DNA from: Veillonella parvula
Lineage (GTDB): Bacteria; Bacillota; Negativicutes; Veillonellales; Veillonellaceae
NCBI RefSeq assembly: GCF_902810435.1
Contig: NZ_LR778174.1
Location: forward strand, 1,165,501-1,229,500
Length of the DNA: 64,000 nucleotides
Direction: 5' to 3'
The notes below the pieces were generated by a model. It was not told the origin of the DNA and did no database searches. It saw nothing but the letters and a program-made list of their open reading frames with translations. Numbering within the stretch: position 1 is the first letter of the stretch; every line of letters starts with the position of its first letter. Of the stretch, positions 1 to 8,652 are shown one piece after another. The translations under genes were made by a program, and so were the position numbers.

Positions 1-456
<456 letters not shown>

Positions 457-471
457 CTAAAACTTTATAAT

Positions 472-1017
472 CTATTCAACAACTTTTACCATTGCTGGAC
501 GTATACAACGACCATCAACAGTATAGCCAGTTTGCAAAACTTCACACACCGTATCGGATTCATATTCATCTGACGGTACACGCATAATCGCTTGATGGAA
601 ATTTGGATCAAATGGTTGACCCATAGCTTCAATAACAGCTAAACCATGTTTAGATAACATAGCCATCAAATTTTGATGAATCATAATGAATCCATCGAGG
701 AATACTTTTGCTTCCCCTTCTGCAGGACTTTGAACGGCCCGTTCAAAGTTATCCAATACAGGAAGAAGGTCCGTTAATACATCCCCTTTTACATATCCAG
801 CAAGTTGCTCTTTTTCCTGGTTAGTACGACGTTTGAAATTTTCAAAGTCCGCTTGTAACCGTTTATAGCGATTATCAAAGTCGGCTTTAAGTTCTTCTAA
901 CACTTGAGCAGCATCAGCCACAGCTTCTTCAGTTTTTTCAACAGTTGGTTCCTCTACATTCGTAGTATCCTCTGTTTCCTCCACTGTTTCTTGTTTAATG
1001 TCTTGTTCTTCAGCCAT
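472..1017 (-). CDS. grpE: Nucleotide exchange factor GrpE
   Basis: A 181-residue cochaperone that releases ADP from DnaK. The first 40 residues are acidic and low-complexity. A long coiled coil follows (about residues 40-90, with NRYKRLQADFENFKRRT). The C-terminal beta domain ends in GYTVDGRCIRPAMVKV, the usual GrpE ending. Length is normal for the family. Its ATG overlaps the hrcA stop by one base (TAATG), so translation is probably coupled, and it is regulated with hrcA through CIRCE. Confidence 0.97.
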   Translation of the reverse strand: MAEEQDIKQETVEETEDTTNVEEPTVEKTEEAVADAAQVLEELKADFDNRYKRLQADFENFKRRTNQEKEQLAGYVKGDVLTDLLPVLDNFERAVQSPAEGEAKVFLDGFIMIHQNLMAMLSKHGLAVIEAMGQPFDPNFHQAIMRVPSDEYESDTVCEVLQTGYTVDGRCIRPAMVKVVE

Positions 1018-2045
1018 TATTTGCCCTTTCTGTTTTGTTCTTTTACCATAGTTTCCATTATATGTTTCATATGGGACAACATGCCGATGATACGTCCGTA
1101 TTCCATCCGCGTTGGACCAAGAATAGCAAGAGTTCCGATAGGCTGATCTTGATTCGTAAAATCAGCTTGTACCACACTCATTGAATGTAGCGCTTCAGTT
1201 TCATTCTCAATACCAATCTTGACCTTAACAGGTGTTGGAGAATCATCTTTTAATAACTGTCCTAATTGATTTTGTTCTTCCACTAAGGAAAGCAAGGGTT
1301 GTACCTTCTCAACAGACTTAAACTCTGGTTGATTTAACAACTCTGTGGTACCTACCGAATAGAACAACTTACGTTTATTAATAGCTCGTAATAATGTCTC
1401 CGAAAGGATTAATAAAATTCCCTGCGGTCCTTCCATATGGACCAATATAGATCCTAAAGCCTCAGCCGTTACATGACCAATACTTACATTCTGTAGTGCA
1501 TTGCTAAATTGTATGGCTAGACTTTGTAAAAGCTCTGGTGAAACACTTTCACCAAAGTACATCAACTCATTATCGAGTGCTCCTGTTTCAGTAATAACTA
1601 CCATAATGGCTTGATGACTATCTAGCGGTAATACATGAATGTATTTGATTAATGCTCTATCATGGGCTGGTGCTAAGAATAAACTCATGCTATGACTTAC
1701 CTGTGAAAGTAGTTTAGCCATATTTAGAAAGAGTTCACTCGTTGATCCATTGGAACGCTTCCATAACATTTCAATTTTTTCAGCATCCTGTAATGGAACA
1801 GGTTGTCGACTCAGCATAGAATCAACATATAAGCGATAGCCCTTAGCTGAAGGAATACGTCCAGCCGATGTATGAGGTTGCTCTAAATAGCCTAATTCCT
1901 CTAAATCGGACATTTCGTTCCGCACCGTAGCAGGACTGATGCCAAGATCATAATTTTTAGCAATCGTTCGAGATCCTACAGGTTCTGCGGACTTAACATA
2001 GTCTTCAATTATGACTCGCAAGATGCGCTGTTTTCTTTCATCCAT
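1017..2045 (-). CDS. hrcA: Heat-inducible transcription repressor HrcA
   Basis: A 342-residue repressor of class I heat-shock genes that binds CIRCE. The N-terminal winged helix (MDERKQRILRVIIEDYV, then GSRTIAK and SPATVRNEMSDLEELGYL) is characteristic. The C-terminal region has the GAF-like and HrcA inserted domains. I chose the ATG at 2045, which has an AGAGGTG ribosome site. The longer frame from 2066 would start inside the CIRCE operator and carries seven atypical residues. It is the first gene of the operon with grpE and dnaK and sits just downstream of its own operator, so it should be autoregulated. Confidence 0.96.
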   Translation of the reverse strand: MDERKQRILRVIIEDYVKSAEPVGSRTIAKNYDLGISPATVRNEMSDLEELGYLEQPHTSAGRIPSAKGYRLYVDSMLSRQPVPLQDAEKIEMLWKRSNGSTSELFLNMAKLLSQVSHSMSLFLAPAHDRALIKYIHVLPLDSHQAIMVVITETGALDNELMYFGESVSPELLQSLAIQFSNALQNVSIGHVTAEALGSILVHMEGPQGILLILSETLLRAINKRKLFYSVGTTELLNQPEFKSVEKVQPLLSLVEEQNQLGQLLKDDSPTPVKVKIGIENETEALHSMSVVQADFTNQDQPIGTLAILGPTRMEYGRIIGMLSHMKHIMETMVKEQNRKGK

Positions 2046-2059
2046 AATGACACCTCTTG

Positions 2060-2086
2060 TTAGCACTCATTAACTTTGAGTGCTAA
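2060..2086. promoter_or_regulatory. CIRCE operator (HrcA binding site)
   Basis: A perfect inverted repeat, TTAGCACTC, nine-base spacer, GAGTGCTAA. This is the exact consensus CIRCE element. It lies between the predicted hrcA promoter and the hrcA start codon, where bound HrcA would block transcription of hrcA-grpE-dnaK. Confidence 0.98.
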
Positions 2087-2094
2087 TCGCATGT

Positions 2095-2125
2095 ATAATA
2101 TTACCATATTAAAAAAAATTGTCAA
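2095..2125 (-). promoter_or_regulatory. Predicted sigma-A promoter of hrcA-grpE-dnaK
   Basis: On the minus strand a perfect -35 hexamer TTGACA (2125-2120) is followed by an AT-rich spacer. Two -10 candidates follow: TAATAT at 16 bases (2103-2098) or TATTAT at 19 bases (2100-2095). Transcription would start at or just before the CIRCE element. Which -10 is used cannot be decided from sequence. Confidence 0.75.
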
Positions 2126-2143
2126 GCTAAAAAATGCCAAAAA

Positions 2144-2211
2144 AGTCAAATAATATCAATTTAGTCAAAAAGACAAATCAATATTTTTGATTAATTAGTC
2201 AAAAAATCAAA
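2144..2211. promoter_or_regulatory. Cluster of CtsR-like AGTCAAA heptads
   Basis: Three exact AGTCAAA heptads lie at 2144-2150, 2163-2169 and 2197-2203. The last two are each followed after one base by a one-mismatch copy (AGACAAA at 2171, AATCAAA at 2205). The known CtsR operator is a direct repeat of RGTCAAA separated by NAN. The half-sites match, but the one-base spacing does not. They sit just upstream of the -35 of the heat-shock promoter. The role is an inference; AT-rich chance repetition is possible. Confidence 0.35.
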
Positions 2212-2225
2212 GTGCAACAATAAGA

Positions 2226-2332
2226 AAACACTTATACTATCTACATTTATGACATATCCCAAAATTTAAAGATTAGAATATGTAGTTCTAATAAAATTTC
2301 TATTATTAAAACCTGAAATAGTATAAGTGTTT
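2226..2332. repeat. Long-range 15-bp inverted repeat flanking an AT-rich segment
   Basis: The arms AAACACTTATACTAT (2226-2240) and its exact reverse complement (2318-2332) flank 77 AT-rich bases. These contain a second stem, ATTAGAA-N7-TTCTAAT (2272-2292). No gene is visible inside. The region 2087-2442 between hrcA and the siroheme protein gene is otherwise non-coding. A folded RNA or a decayed miniature element are both possible. Confidence 0.6.
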
Positions 2333-2404
2333 ATATATAATAATTTAGTTGTCAATAAACTCTTAGTTAAAATACTTTTTTGGCCCAAGAATTTACGGAC
2401 TATA

Positions 2405-2450
2405 AACTATAAATCAATTAGAACTAAAATGTACTAATTGATTTATAGTT
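2405..2450. repeat. 16-bp perfect inverted repeat at the 3' end of the siroheme protein gene
   Basis: Arms at 2405-2420 and 2435-2450 (AACTATAAATCAATTA and its exact reverse complement) have a 14-base loop. The right arm covers the stop codon of the minus-strand gene. It may end or stabilise that transcript, but no U-run follows on the minus strand, so it is not a classical intrinsic terminator. Confidence 0.6.
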
Positions 2451-3045
2451 CTACCCCTTCTAATGGATTGCCAAGACGCTCTAACAGTTTCCCCATACGT
2501 TCACGAGGTTCACCATATTTAGCATACCAATCAATCAAAATATCTACAGCTTTTTTAGATTGCTCAATAGTTAGTTTTCTTGCTAAAATTTTTCCTGCTT
2601 CAGGTCTCATGCCTGTATTACCACCAACAGCCAACATAAAACCTTGAGATGTACCGATAAAGGCAATATCCTTTACCATTGCATCTGGGCAGTTACGTCC
2701 ACATCCACTGATGCCGATTTTGCACTTGTGAGAGGTTTTTCGGCCGTAATGTTTTCTCTCTACATAATCAGCCAATTCTTTAGTTTCCATTTGTCCATTT
2801 TTACAATGGCCTTTACCTACACAAGCAATTAAGGAATTAACACCTCTATGAATAACAGTGGTCACGCCATCAGGCAATTCAGAAATAAACTGCTCCTTAT
2901 CATCTTTTTCAATACCTGTAATTTGTATACCTGTTACAACATGACGGAAGGATCCACCATATTTTTCAGCAAGTTCTATGCATGCTTTCATTTGATCTAA
3001 AGTAAATTCATTATGTAAACCGTGTAATATTACAGATGTCTTCAT
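2443..3045 (-). CDS. Small siroheme/[4Fe-4S] sulfite or nitrite reductase-like protein
   Basis: A 200-residue protein with a ferredoxin-like half domain (residues 1-65) and the siroheme-[4Fe-4S] cysteine pattern: C75-X5-C81 and C115-X3-C119 (GISGCGRNC). Full sulfite and nitrite reductases have two such modules and over 500 residues. This single-module size fits the low-molecular-weight assimilatory-type sulfite reductases described in anaerobes such as Desulfovibrio vulgaris. The real substrate and electron donor are unknown. A GAGGAGG ribosome site precedes the ATG. It appears to be a single-gene unit. Confidence 0.8.
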   Translation of the reverse strand: MKTSVILHGLHNEFTLDQMKACIELAEKYGGSFRHVVTGIQITGIEKDDKEQFISELPDGVTTVIHRGVNSLIACVGKGHCKNGQMETKELADYVERKHYGRKTSHKCKIGISGCGRNCPDAMVKDIAFIGTSQGFMLAVGGNTGMRPEAGKILARKLTIEQSKKAVDILIDWYAKYGEPRERMGKLLERLGNPLEGVEL

Positions 3046-3126
3046 CGCTCCTCCTCAAATCTAGCATGCTTATTCACCATCATCCTATTTATACTAACAT
3101 ATTAGATTTTGAGAAACTGTGAGAAA

Positions 3127-4311
3127 TTACTCACGAATAAATTGACTAAATACATAGTTCCCATGCTTGGCACCTTCAGCGGTTAAATGATAACTTCCAT
3201 TTTGATACTCTAATAGACCTTTACTAACTAAATCATCTAAAGCAGTACCAAATAAATCATGGACAGATACGCCAAATTTATCTTCGAATTTTTGCTCATC
3301 AAGGCCCCATTTAGTGCGAAGGGCTAAAAAGGAAAAATCCTCTTGAGCTCGCTCTAAAGTAATCGTCTCCGTATCAATAGTAGGCATAATATATCTGTCA
3401 ACAGATTGTATATAGGGCATTACATTACGATTATTACTACGGCGTACTCCGTCATAGAAGGAATGAGCACCAGCACCAAAGCCTAAATAATCTATATAGT
3501 GCCAATATTTTAAATTATGACGACTATAGGAATTAGCCTTGGCGAAATTTGAAATCTCATATCGTTCAAAACCCAATTCTTTTAAACCAGCCATCATTGT
3601 ATCATACATTGATTCATCTATACTTTCACTAGGAATGAAAATAAGATTTTTCTGAACTAAATGATATAAATAGGTCCCCACTTCTACTTGTAATCCATAA
3701 GTAGAAATATGATTAATAGGCAACTCTTCTACGACTGCTAAATTACGTTTAATATCGTCTAAGGATTGTCTTGGTAATCCATAAATCAAATCAATATTAA
3801 TATCAGCAAAGCCCGCCTCTTTAGCATCATAAACGGCTTGTTTTGCCTGTTCCCCGTTGTGACTGCGATGAAGCATGGTAAGTGCCTTATCGTCAAATGT
3901 TTGAACACCAAAGCTAATACGATTAAAACCAAATTTAACTAATTTCGTTAAATAATGTAAATTTACTTCCCCAGGATTCGATTCAATAGTCATATGACAA
4001 TCGTCAGTAATTGTAAAAGTGTTTTTGATTTTATCAAGAATCATCTGTAGATGTTGAATCGATAATTCTGTAGGCGTACCTCCACCAAAATAAATTGTAT
4101 CAATAGCTTTAGATGTTGACTCTGGATGTTCAGAGACCCATAAATCGATTTCTTGAACTAAAGCATATACATAGGTTTCGTAATAATCTTGTAAATTTTG
4201 GTAAGCAGGAAAATCACAATACATACATTTCTGTTTACAAAAAGGGATATGGACATATAGCCCCATATCCCTCAGTGTAGACAGATTCAGAATATCAGAA
4301 TCTGTTTTCAT
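3127..4311 (-). CDS. hemW: Radical SAM heme chaperone HemW (HemN-like)
   Basis: A 394-residue radical SAM protein with the cluster motif C25-X3-C29-X2-C32 inside HIPFCKQKCMYCDF. Ending the motif with CDF, together with location beside lepA, is typical of HemW (heme insertion), rather than coproporphyrinogen dehydrogenase HemN. The conserved FGGGTPT motif and a C-terminal HemN_C domain are present. I use the ATG at 4311, which follows a GAGGA site inside the end of lepA. The longer frame starts with TTG within lepA and has no separate ribosome site. It is four bases from the lepA stop and co-transcribed. Confidence 0.93.
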   Translation of the reverse strand: MKTDSDILNLSTLRDMGLYVHIPFCKQKCMYCDFPAYQNLQDYYETYVYALVQEIDLWVSEHPESTSKAIDTIYFGGGTPTELSIQHLQMILDKIKNTFTITDDCHMTIESNPGEVNLHYLTKLVKFGFNRISFGVQTFDDKALTMLHRSHNGEQAKQAVYDAKEAGFADINIDLIYGLPRQSLDDIKRNLAVVEELPINHISTYGLQVEVGTYLYHLVQKNLIFIPSESIDESMYDTMMAGLKELGFERYEISNFAKANSYSRHNLKYWHYIDYLGFGAGAHSFYDGVRRSNNRNVMPYIQSVDRYIMPTIDTETITLERAQEDFSFLALRTKWGLDEQKFEDKFGVSVHDLFGTALDDLVSKGLLEYQNGSYHLTAEGAKHGNYVFSQFIRE

Positions 4312-4315
4312 TTTA

Positions 4316-6115
4316 TTAGTCCTCAACCTTGAGAATAGCCATGAATGCTTCTTGTGGAATCTCTACGGAACCGACAGACTTCATACGTTTCTTACCGGCT
4401 TTTTGTTTTTCAAGTAATTTACGCTTACGAGAGATATCGCCACCGTAACATTTTGCCAAAACATCCTTACGCCAAGCTTTTACAGTTTCACGAGCCACAA
4501 TTTTTGTACCTACCGCCGCTTGAATAGGAATTTCAAACATTTGACGAGGAATCAATTCTTTCAATTTCTCAGCTAATGCACGACCACGTGCAGTTGCACG
4601 GTCTTTGTGTACAATAATGGACAATGCATCCACAGGATCTCCATTTAAGAGAATATCCATCTTAACCATTGGAGATTGTTTATATCCAATCAATTCGTAG
4701 TCAAGGGATGCATAACCTTTTGTAGCGGATTTTAATTTATCAAAGTAATCATAAATGATTTCACTCAATGGCAAGTGATAAACGACAGATACTCGTGTTT
4801 CATCCAAATATTCCATAGATTGATATTCACCGCGTTTATCTTGGGACAACTCCATAATAGTACCAACAAAATCTTTAGGTACAATTGTTGTAGCCTTTAC
4901 ATAAGGCTCTTCAATGTAATCAATTTCCGTTGGAGGTGGTAATTTAGCAGGATTATCGACTTCGAGCATTTCCCCATTTGTTTTGTACACTTTGTAATTT
5001 ACAGATGGAGCCGTCGTAATAAGTGTCAAATTATATTCACGTTCTAAACGTTCTTGAATTACGTCCATATGCAAAAGGCCGAGAAACCCACAACGGAAAC
5101 CAAAGCCCAATGCCAATGATGTTTCTGCTTCATATTCTAAGGCAGCATCATTAAGCTGTAACTTTTCTAATGCATCTCGAAGGTTTTCATAGTCTTTAGA
5201 CTCTGTTGGGTAAAGGCCACAGTACACCATAGATACAGCCTTACGATAACCAGGCAATGGCTCAGTTGCAGGATTATTAGCTAATGTTACAGTATCGCCT
5301 ACATGGCAATCTTTTACATTTTTGATGCTAGCTGCAATACAACCTACTGAGCCACATTGTAATTCTTGCACAGGTACAAGATTGGGAGTAAAAATACCGA
5401 GTTCTGTAACATCAAAGTCCTTTTTATCATGCATCATGCGAATTGTATCTTTTGCTTTTATAGACCCTTCTTTTACGCGGACATAAGCAATAGCACCTTT
5501 ATACGCGTCAAAACGGCTATCAAAAATCAAGGCTCTTGTTGGCTCATCAGATTTATCTGGTGGTGCAGGAACTTTATTTACAATAGCTTCTAAAATATCA
5601 GGAATACCGATACCTGATTTGGCAGAGCATAATACAGCATCAGATGCGTCTAAACCAATAATATCTTCAATTTCTTGTTTAACGCGATCAGGATCTGCTG
5701 ACGGCAAATCAATCTTGTTAATAACAGGAATGATTTCAAGATCATGTTCTAAAGCGAGATATACATTTGCCAACGTTTGTGCTTCCACACCTTGTGCAGC
5801 ATCGACTACGAGTAATGCCCCTTCACAGGCTGCAAGAGAACGAGATACTTCATAGCTGAAATCGACGTGGCCTGGAGTATCGATGAGATTCAAAATATAT
5901 TCTTCACCGTCTTGCGCTTTATACAAAATACGAACAGATTGCGCTTTAATAGTAATGCCGCGTTCACGTTCAAGGTCCATGGAGTCCAAAACTTGAGCCT
6001 CCATTTCACGTTTTTGTAATGTACCAGTATATTCAATTAATCTATCAGCGATGGTTGATTTACCATGGTCGATATGAGCTATAATACAGAAGTTTCGAAT
6101 CTTTTTCGTTGACAT
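4316..6115 (-). CDS. lepA: Elongation factor 4 (LepA), ribosome back-translocating GTPase
   Basis: A 599-residue translational GTPase of full family length. G1 AHIDHGKST is at the N terminus, with DTPGHVDF (G3) and NKIDLP (G4). EF-G-like domains II, III and V follow, then the unique LepA C-terminal domain ending with [15 protein letters not shown]. The ATG at 6115 lacks a close Shine-Dalgarno sequence. AAAGGAG lies 31 bases upstream, with a 17-base hairpin in between, and an in-frame TGA at 6134-6132 excludes an upstream start. It is downstream of mnmA and upstream of hemW. Confidence 0.97.
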   Translation of the reverse strand: MSTKKIRNFCIIAHIDHGKSTIADRLIEYTGTLQKREMEAQVLDSMDLERERGITIKAQSVRILYKAQDGEEYILNLIDTPGHVDFSYEVSRSLAACEGALLVVDAAQGVEAQTLANVYLALEHDLEIIPVINKIDLPSADPDRVKQEIEDIIGLDASDAVLCSAKSGIGIPDILEAIVNKVPAPPDKSDEPTRALIFDSRFDAYKGAIAYVRVKEGSIKAKDTIRMMHDKKDFDVTELGIFTPNLVPVQELQCGSVGCIAASIKNVKDCHVGDTVTLANNPATEPLPGYRKAVSMVYCGLYPTESKDYENLRDALEKLQLNDAALEYEAETSLALGFGFRCGFLGLLHMDVIQERLEREYNLTLITTAPSVNYKVYKTNGEMLEVDNPAKLPPPTEIDYIEEPYVKATTIVPKDFVGTIMELSQDKRGEYQSMEYLDETRVSVVYHLPLSEIIYDYFDKLKSATKGYASLDYELIGYKQSPMVKMDILLNGDPVDALSIIVHKDRATARGRALAEKLKELIPRQMFEIPIQAAVGTKIVARETVKAWRKDVLAKCYGGDISRKRKLLEKQKAGKKRMKSVGSVEIPQEAFMAILKVED

Positions 6116-6125
6116 ACTATGTAAA

Positions 6126-6142
6126 CAAGTTCAAAGAACTTG
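6126..6142. promoter_or_regulatory. Hairpin between Shine-Dalgarno and start codon of lepA
   Basis: The perfect stem CAAGTTC-AAA-GAACTTG lies between an AAAGGAG site (6153-6147) and the lepA ATG (6115). Folding it would shorten the distance from GGAG to ATG from about 31 bases to about 14. The hairpin has no U-run, so it is a poor terminator for mnmA. The role is an inference. Confidence 0.5.
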
Positions 6143-6153
6143 CATTCTCCTTT

Positions 6154-7215
6154 CTAACATACGCGATCGATAACAGCACCTCCCAATAATTGAGTGCCAT
6201 TATAAAAGGCTACAGACTGACCTGGGGTAATAGCCCGTTGTGGTTCTTCAAAAATAACCTCCATTGTATCGTCATCTAAAATACGTGCTGTGCAAGGAGA
6301 AGGGTTAGCTGCATAGCGAATTTTTCCTTCTGCCTTCAATTCCTTATGAATTGTATCATCTAAGAAGTTATAGAACTTACAAATCATACGATTTGTAAAG
6401 AGACGTTCATTAGGACCCACGATGACCTCATTACGATCCCCATTAAATCCAATAACATATAAAGGGTGTTTATAAGCAATACCAAGGCCTTTACGTTGAC
6501 CAATCGTATAATTAAATAAGCCGTTGTGCTTACCTAATACCTCACCATCTTCGGTAACGATATTACCAGACTCTGGCTTACCCTTCATTTCTTCTACCAC
6601 TAGCTTTTGATAATTCCCATGAGGCAAGAAACAAATATCTACGCTATCTGGTTTTTTAGCGACTGGCAAATCATATTCAGCAGCTAATTTACGTGTTTCA
6701 GTCTTACATTGACCACCTAATGGAAACATAAGATGACTCAAAATACGTTGGTTCATATTGTACATAACATAACTTTGGTCTTTTGTAGGATCAACACCTT
6801 TATGTAACTCATATAGACCTGTTTCTTCATTATAATTTACTTGTGCATAATGACCAGTTACCATATGTGTGGCACCTAATTCAAGAGCACGATTGAGCAT
6901 CAAGTCAAACTTGATGTTCTTGTTACAAAATACACAAGGATTTGGCGTACGACCATAGGCATATTCTTTTACAAAGTAATCTACTACGTTTTCGTAGAAT
7001 ACATCACGAGCATCGATAACATGATGCTCGATACCAAGAAAATCACACATCTTCTTAGCATCAGTTACGGCAAGAGGCACCTCATCATAGGGCGTACCAC
7101 TCACCCATAACCATAGGGTAATACCAAATACTTTATAGCCTTGTTTTAATAGCATTGCAGCAGTTAAAGAACTGTCTACGCCGCCACTCATAGCTACAGC
7201 GATAACTTTTTCCAT
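6154..7215 (-). CDS. mnmA: tRNA-specific 2-thiouridylase MnmA
   Basis: A 353-residue enzyme that puts sulfur on C2 of the wobble uridine of tRNA Lys, Glu and Gln. It has the PP-loop AMSGGVDSS, the first catalytic cysteine in NPCVFCN, the GHYAQV motif and the second catalytic cysteine in DICFLP. The C-terminal OB-like domain ends normally. The start at 7215 has AAAGGAG at ideal spacing; the frame open to 7245 adds ten unsupported residues. It is the first gene of mnmA-lepA-hemW and has a structured leader. Confidence 0.96.
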   Translation of the reverse strand: MEKVIAVAMSGGVDSSLTAAMLLKQGYKVFGITLWLWVSGTPYDEVPLAVTDAKKMCDFLGIEHHVIDARDVFYENVVDYFVKEYAYGRTPNPCVFCNKNIKFDLMLNRALELGATHMVTGHYAQVNYNEETGLYELHKGVDPTKDQSYVMYNMNQRILSHLMFPLGGQCKTETRKLAAEYDLPVAKKPDSVDICFLPHGNYQKLVVEEMKGKPESGNIVTEDGEVLGKHNGLFNYTIGQRKGLGIAYKHPLYVIGFNGDRNEVIVGPNERLFTNRMICKFYNFLDDTIHKELKAEGKIRYAANPSPCTARILDDDTMEVIFEEPQRAITPGQSVAFYNGTQLLGGAVIDRVC

Positions 7216-7229
7216 ACTTTCTCCTTTTA

Positions 7230-7329
7230 ATGATCTCTTGATCATAAAACTAATCAGGGTGAAAGCCTGACGTGTAAAACACTAGTTCGGTGTAAAAGTC
7301 CGAGTAGTATTGCTATAAAATTATAGCAA
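7230..7329 (-). promoter_or_regulatory. Hairpin-rich 5' leader of mnmA, possible structured regulatory RNA
   Basis: The roughly 110-base leader contains five consecutive stems. They are TTGCTATAA-TT-TTATAGCAA (7329-7310), an ACTA/CGG compound stem (7308-7281), GTGT-TTT-ACAC (7282-7272), TCAGG-N7-CCTGA (7270-7254) and ATGATC-N4-GATCAT (7245-7230). The predicted start of transcription is at the first stem. No riboswitch family I know matches, and no U-run indicates a terminator. The last stem is close to the ribosome site. Confidence 0.45.
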
Positions 7330-7334
7330 CTTAT

Positions 7335-7340
7335 ATTATA
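7335..7340 (-). promoter_or_regulatory. Predicted -10 element of the mnmA promoter
   Basis: A perfect TATAAT on the minus strand, followed about seven bases later by the first leader hairpin. The -35 position (TTTCAA, 17 bases upstream) is weak. It lies directly after the terminator of the preceding operon, which supports a new promoter here. Confidence 0.55.
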
Positions 7341-7370
7341 GCCTAGAAATAGGTATATTGAAAAGATTTG

Positions 7371-7408
7371 AAATAAAAAGAATCCCTTTCACAAAAGAAA
7401 GAGATTCT
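7371..7408 (-). terminator. Intrinsic terminator after the PLP lyase-like gene
   Basis: An AGAATC...GATTCT hairpin (7379-7408) with inner CTTTC/GAAAG pairing and a six-base loop is followed on the minus strand by TTTTATTT. It ends the long unit that includes mutS, mutL and miaA and is six bases past the final stop codon. Confidence 0.85.
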
Positions 7409-7413
7409 AAACA

Positions 7414-8652
7414 TTATCTATGTTTTAATAGTTCTTCAGCAGCTCCTAATATACCAAGCATGGAATGTTCAAACACTAGGCCACCCTGCATGAAAATTGT
7501 ATATGGTGGACGTATAGGACCATCGGCACTGAGTTCAATAGAGGAACCTTGTACAAAGGTACCACCAGCCATGATGATTTTATCTTCGTACCCAGGCATA
7601 TCCCCAGGAATAGGATGTACGTGAGCATCTACAGGAGAATAGGCTTGCATACCTACACAGAAATGCTCCATTTCTTCCCCATTTTTCAGATTAATGGCTT
7701 GAATCAAATCATAGCGATCAGCATTTACCTTAGGGAATACATCATAACCTAGTAACTCACCTACAGCAGCCGTATATACAGCACCTTTAAGAGCTTGTAA
7801 TACTACGTGAGGTGCCATAAATAAACCTTGGAAGAACAAGCGATAACCAGGAGCATATGAACCCATATGATCGCCAAGTCCAGGAGCTATCAATTGATAC
7901 GCTGCATCCTCTACAAGGTTTTCTCTACCAACAATATAACCACCAGTTGGTGCTAAACCGCCACCTGCATTTTTAATGAGAGAGCCAGCCATAATATCAG
8001 CACCAGCTTCTAATGGTTCTTGCAGCTCTGTAAATTCACCGTAACAATTATCTACGAAACAAATCGTTTTAGAGTTTTTAGCTTTTACAGCATCTACAAT
8101 AACCTTAACATCTGCAATAGATAAAGGTTCACGTGTGCTATAGCCTCGAGACCGTTGAATCACTACTACCCGCGTATTATCGTTAACAGCGTTAGCAATA
8201 GCTTCAACATCATAGGTATTATCTTTCAATGGAACCTCAGTATAGGTAAAGCCTTTTTCTACTAAAGAACCACGTACTTCACGAGCGGCACCGATAACGG
8301 ATTGCATTGTATCATAAGGAGCCCCTACGGCATAGATAAACTCTGTCCCTTTAGAGCCATTTCCCATCAAAGAAATTAATGTAGTAGCTAACGCATGTGT
8401 ACCAGAAACAAAATGAGGACGAACGATAGCCTTTTCACCTTTAAATACATAGGCAAATACTTCATCTAATTTTTCACGCCCTACGTCGTTATATCCATAA
8501 CCAGTAGTACCAGTGAAATGATAATCAGATACTTGGCATTCCTTAAAGGCTTCTAATACTTTTTTTGTATTGGCCAATGCAATAGGTTCAAATTTCTTAA
8601 ATTCTGGTTCAGCCATTTCTAGGGCTTTACTGCGTATTTCTTCTAATGTCAT
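7414..8652 (-). CDS. PLP-dependent methionine gamma-lyase-like / aluminium resistance family protein
   Basis: A 412-residue fold-type I aminotransferase-like protein of the PF06838 family (B. subtilis YnbB type). The sequence shows TTGYGYNDVGREKLDEVFA, a glycine-rich phosphate site (HFVSGTHALA) and a likely Schiff-base lysine in AGSLIKNAGGG. The family name comes from old aluminium-resistance and Met gamma-lyase annotations; the true substrate is not established. It overlaps the miaA stop by four bases, so it is co-translated with miaA, and it is the last gene before a terminator. Confidence 0.88.
   Translation of the reverse strand: MTLEEIRSKALEMAEPEFKKFEPIALANTKKVLEAFKECQVSDYHFTGTTGYGYNDVGREKLDEVFAYVFKGEKAIVRPHFVSGTHALATTLISLMGNGSKGTEFIYAVGAPYDTMQSVIGAAREVRGSLVEKGFTYTEVPLKDNTYDVEAIANAVNDNTRVVVIQRSRGYSTREPLSIADVKVIVDAVKAKNSKTICFVDNCYGEFTELQEPLEAGADIMAGSLIKNAGGGLAPTGGYIVGRENLVEDAAYQLIAPGLGDHMGSYAPGYRLFFQGLFMAPHVVLQALKGAVYTAAVGELLGYDVFPKVNADRYDLIQAINLKNGEEMEHFCVGMQAYSPVDAHVHPIPGDMPGYEDKIIMAGGTFVQGSSIELSADGPIRPPYTIFMQGGLVFEHSMLGILGAAEELLKHR

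Noticed and set aside
2046-2066. Extended HrcA N terminus starting at 2066.
   Set aside because: The extra codons lie within the CIRCE operator and the ATG at 2045 has a good ribosome site.
7251-7329. Plus-strand resemblance to parts of an FMN (RFN) riboswitch (GGTGAAAGCC and GGTGTAAAAGTCC).
   Set aside because: Most conserved RFN positions are missing, and no plus-strand gene follows. The minus-strand leader of mnmA is the better explanation.
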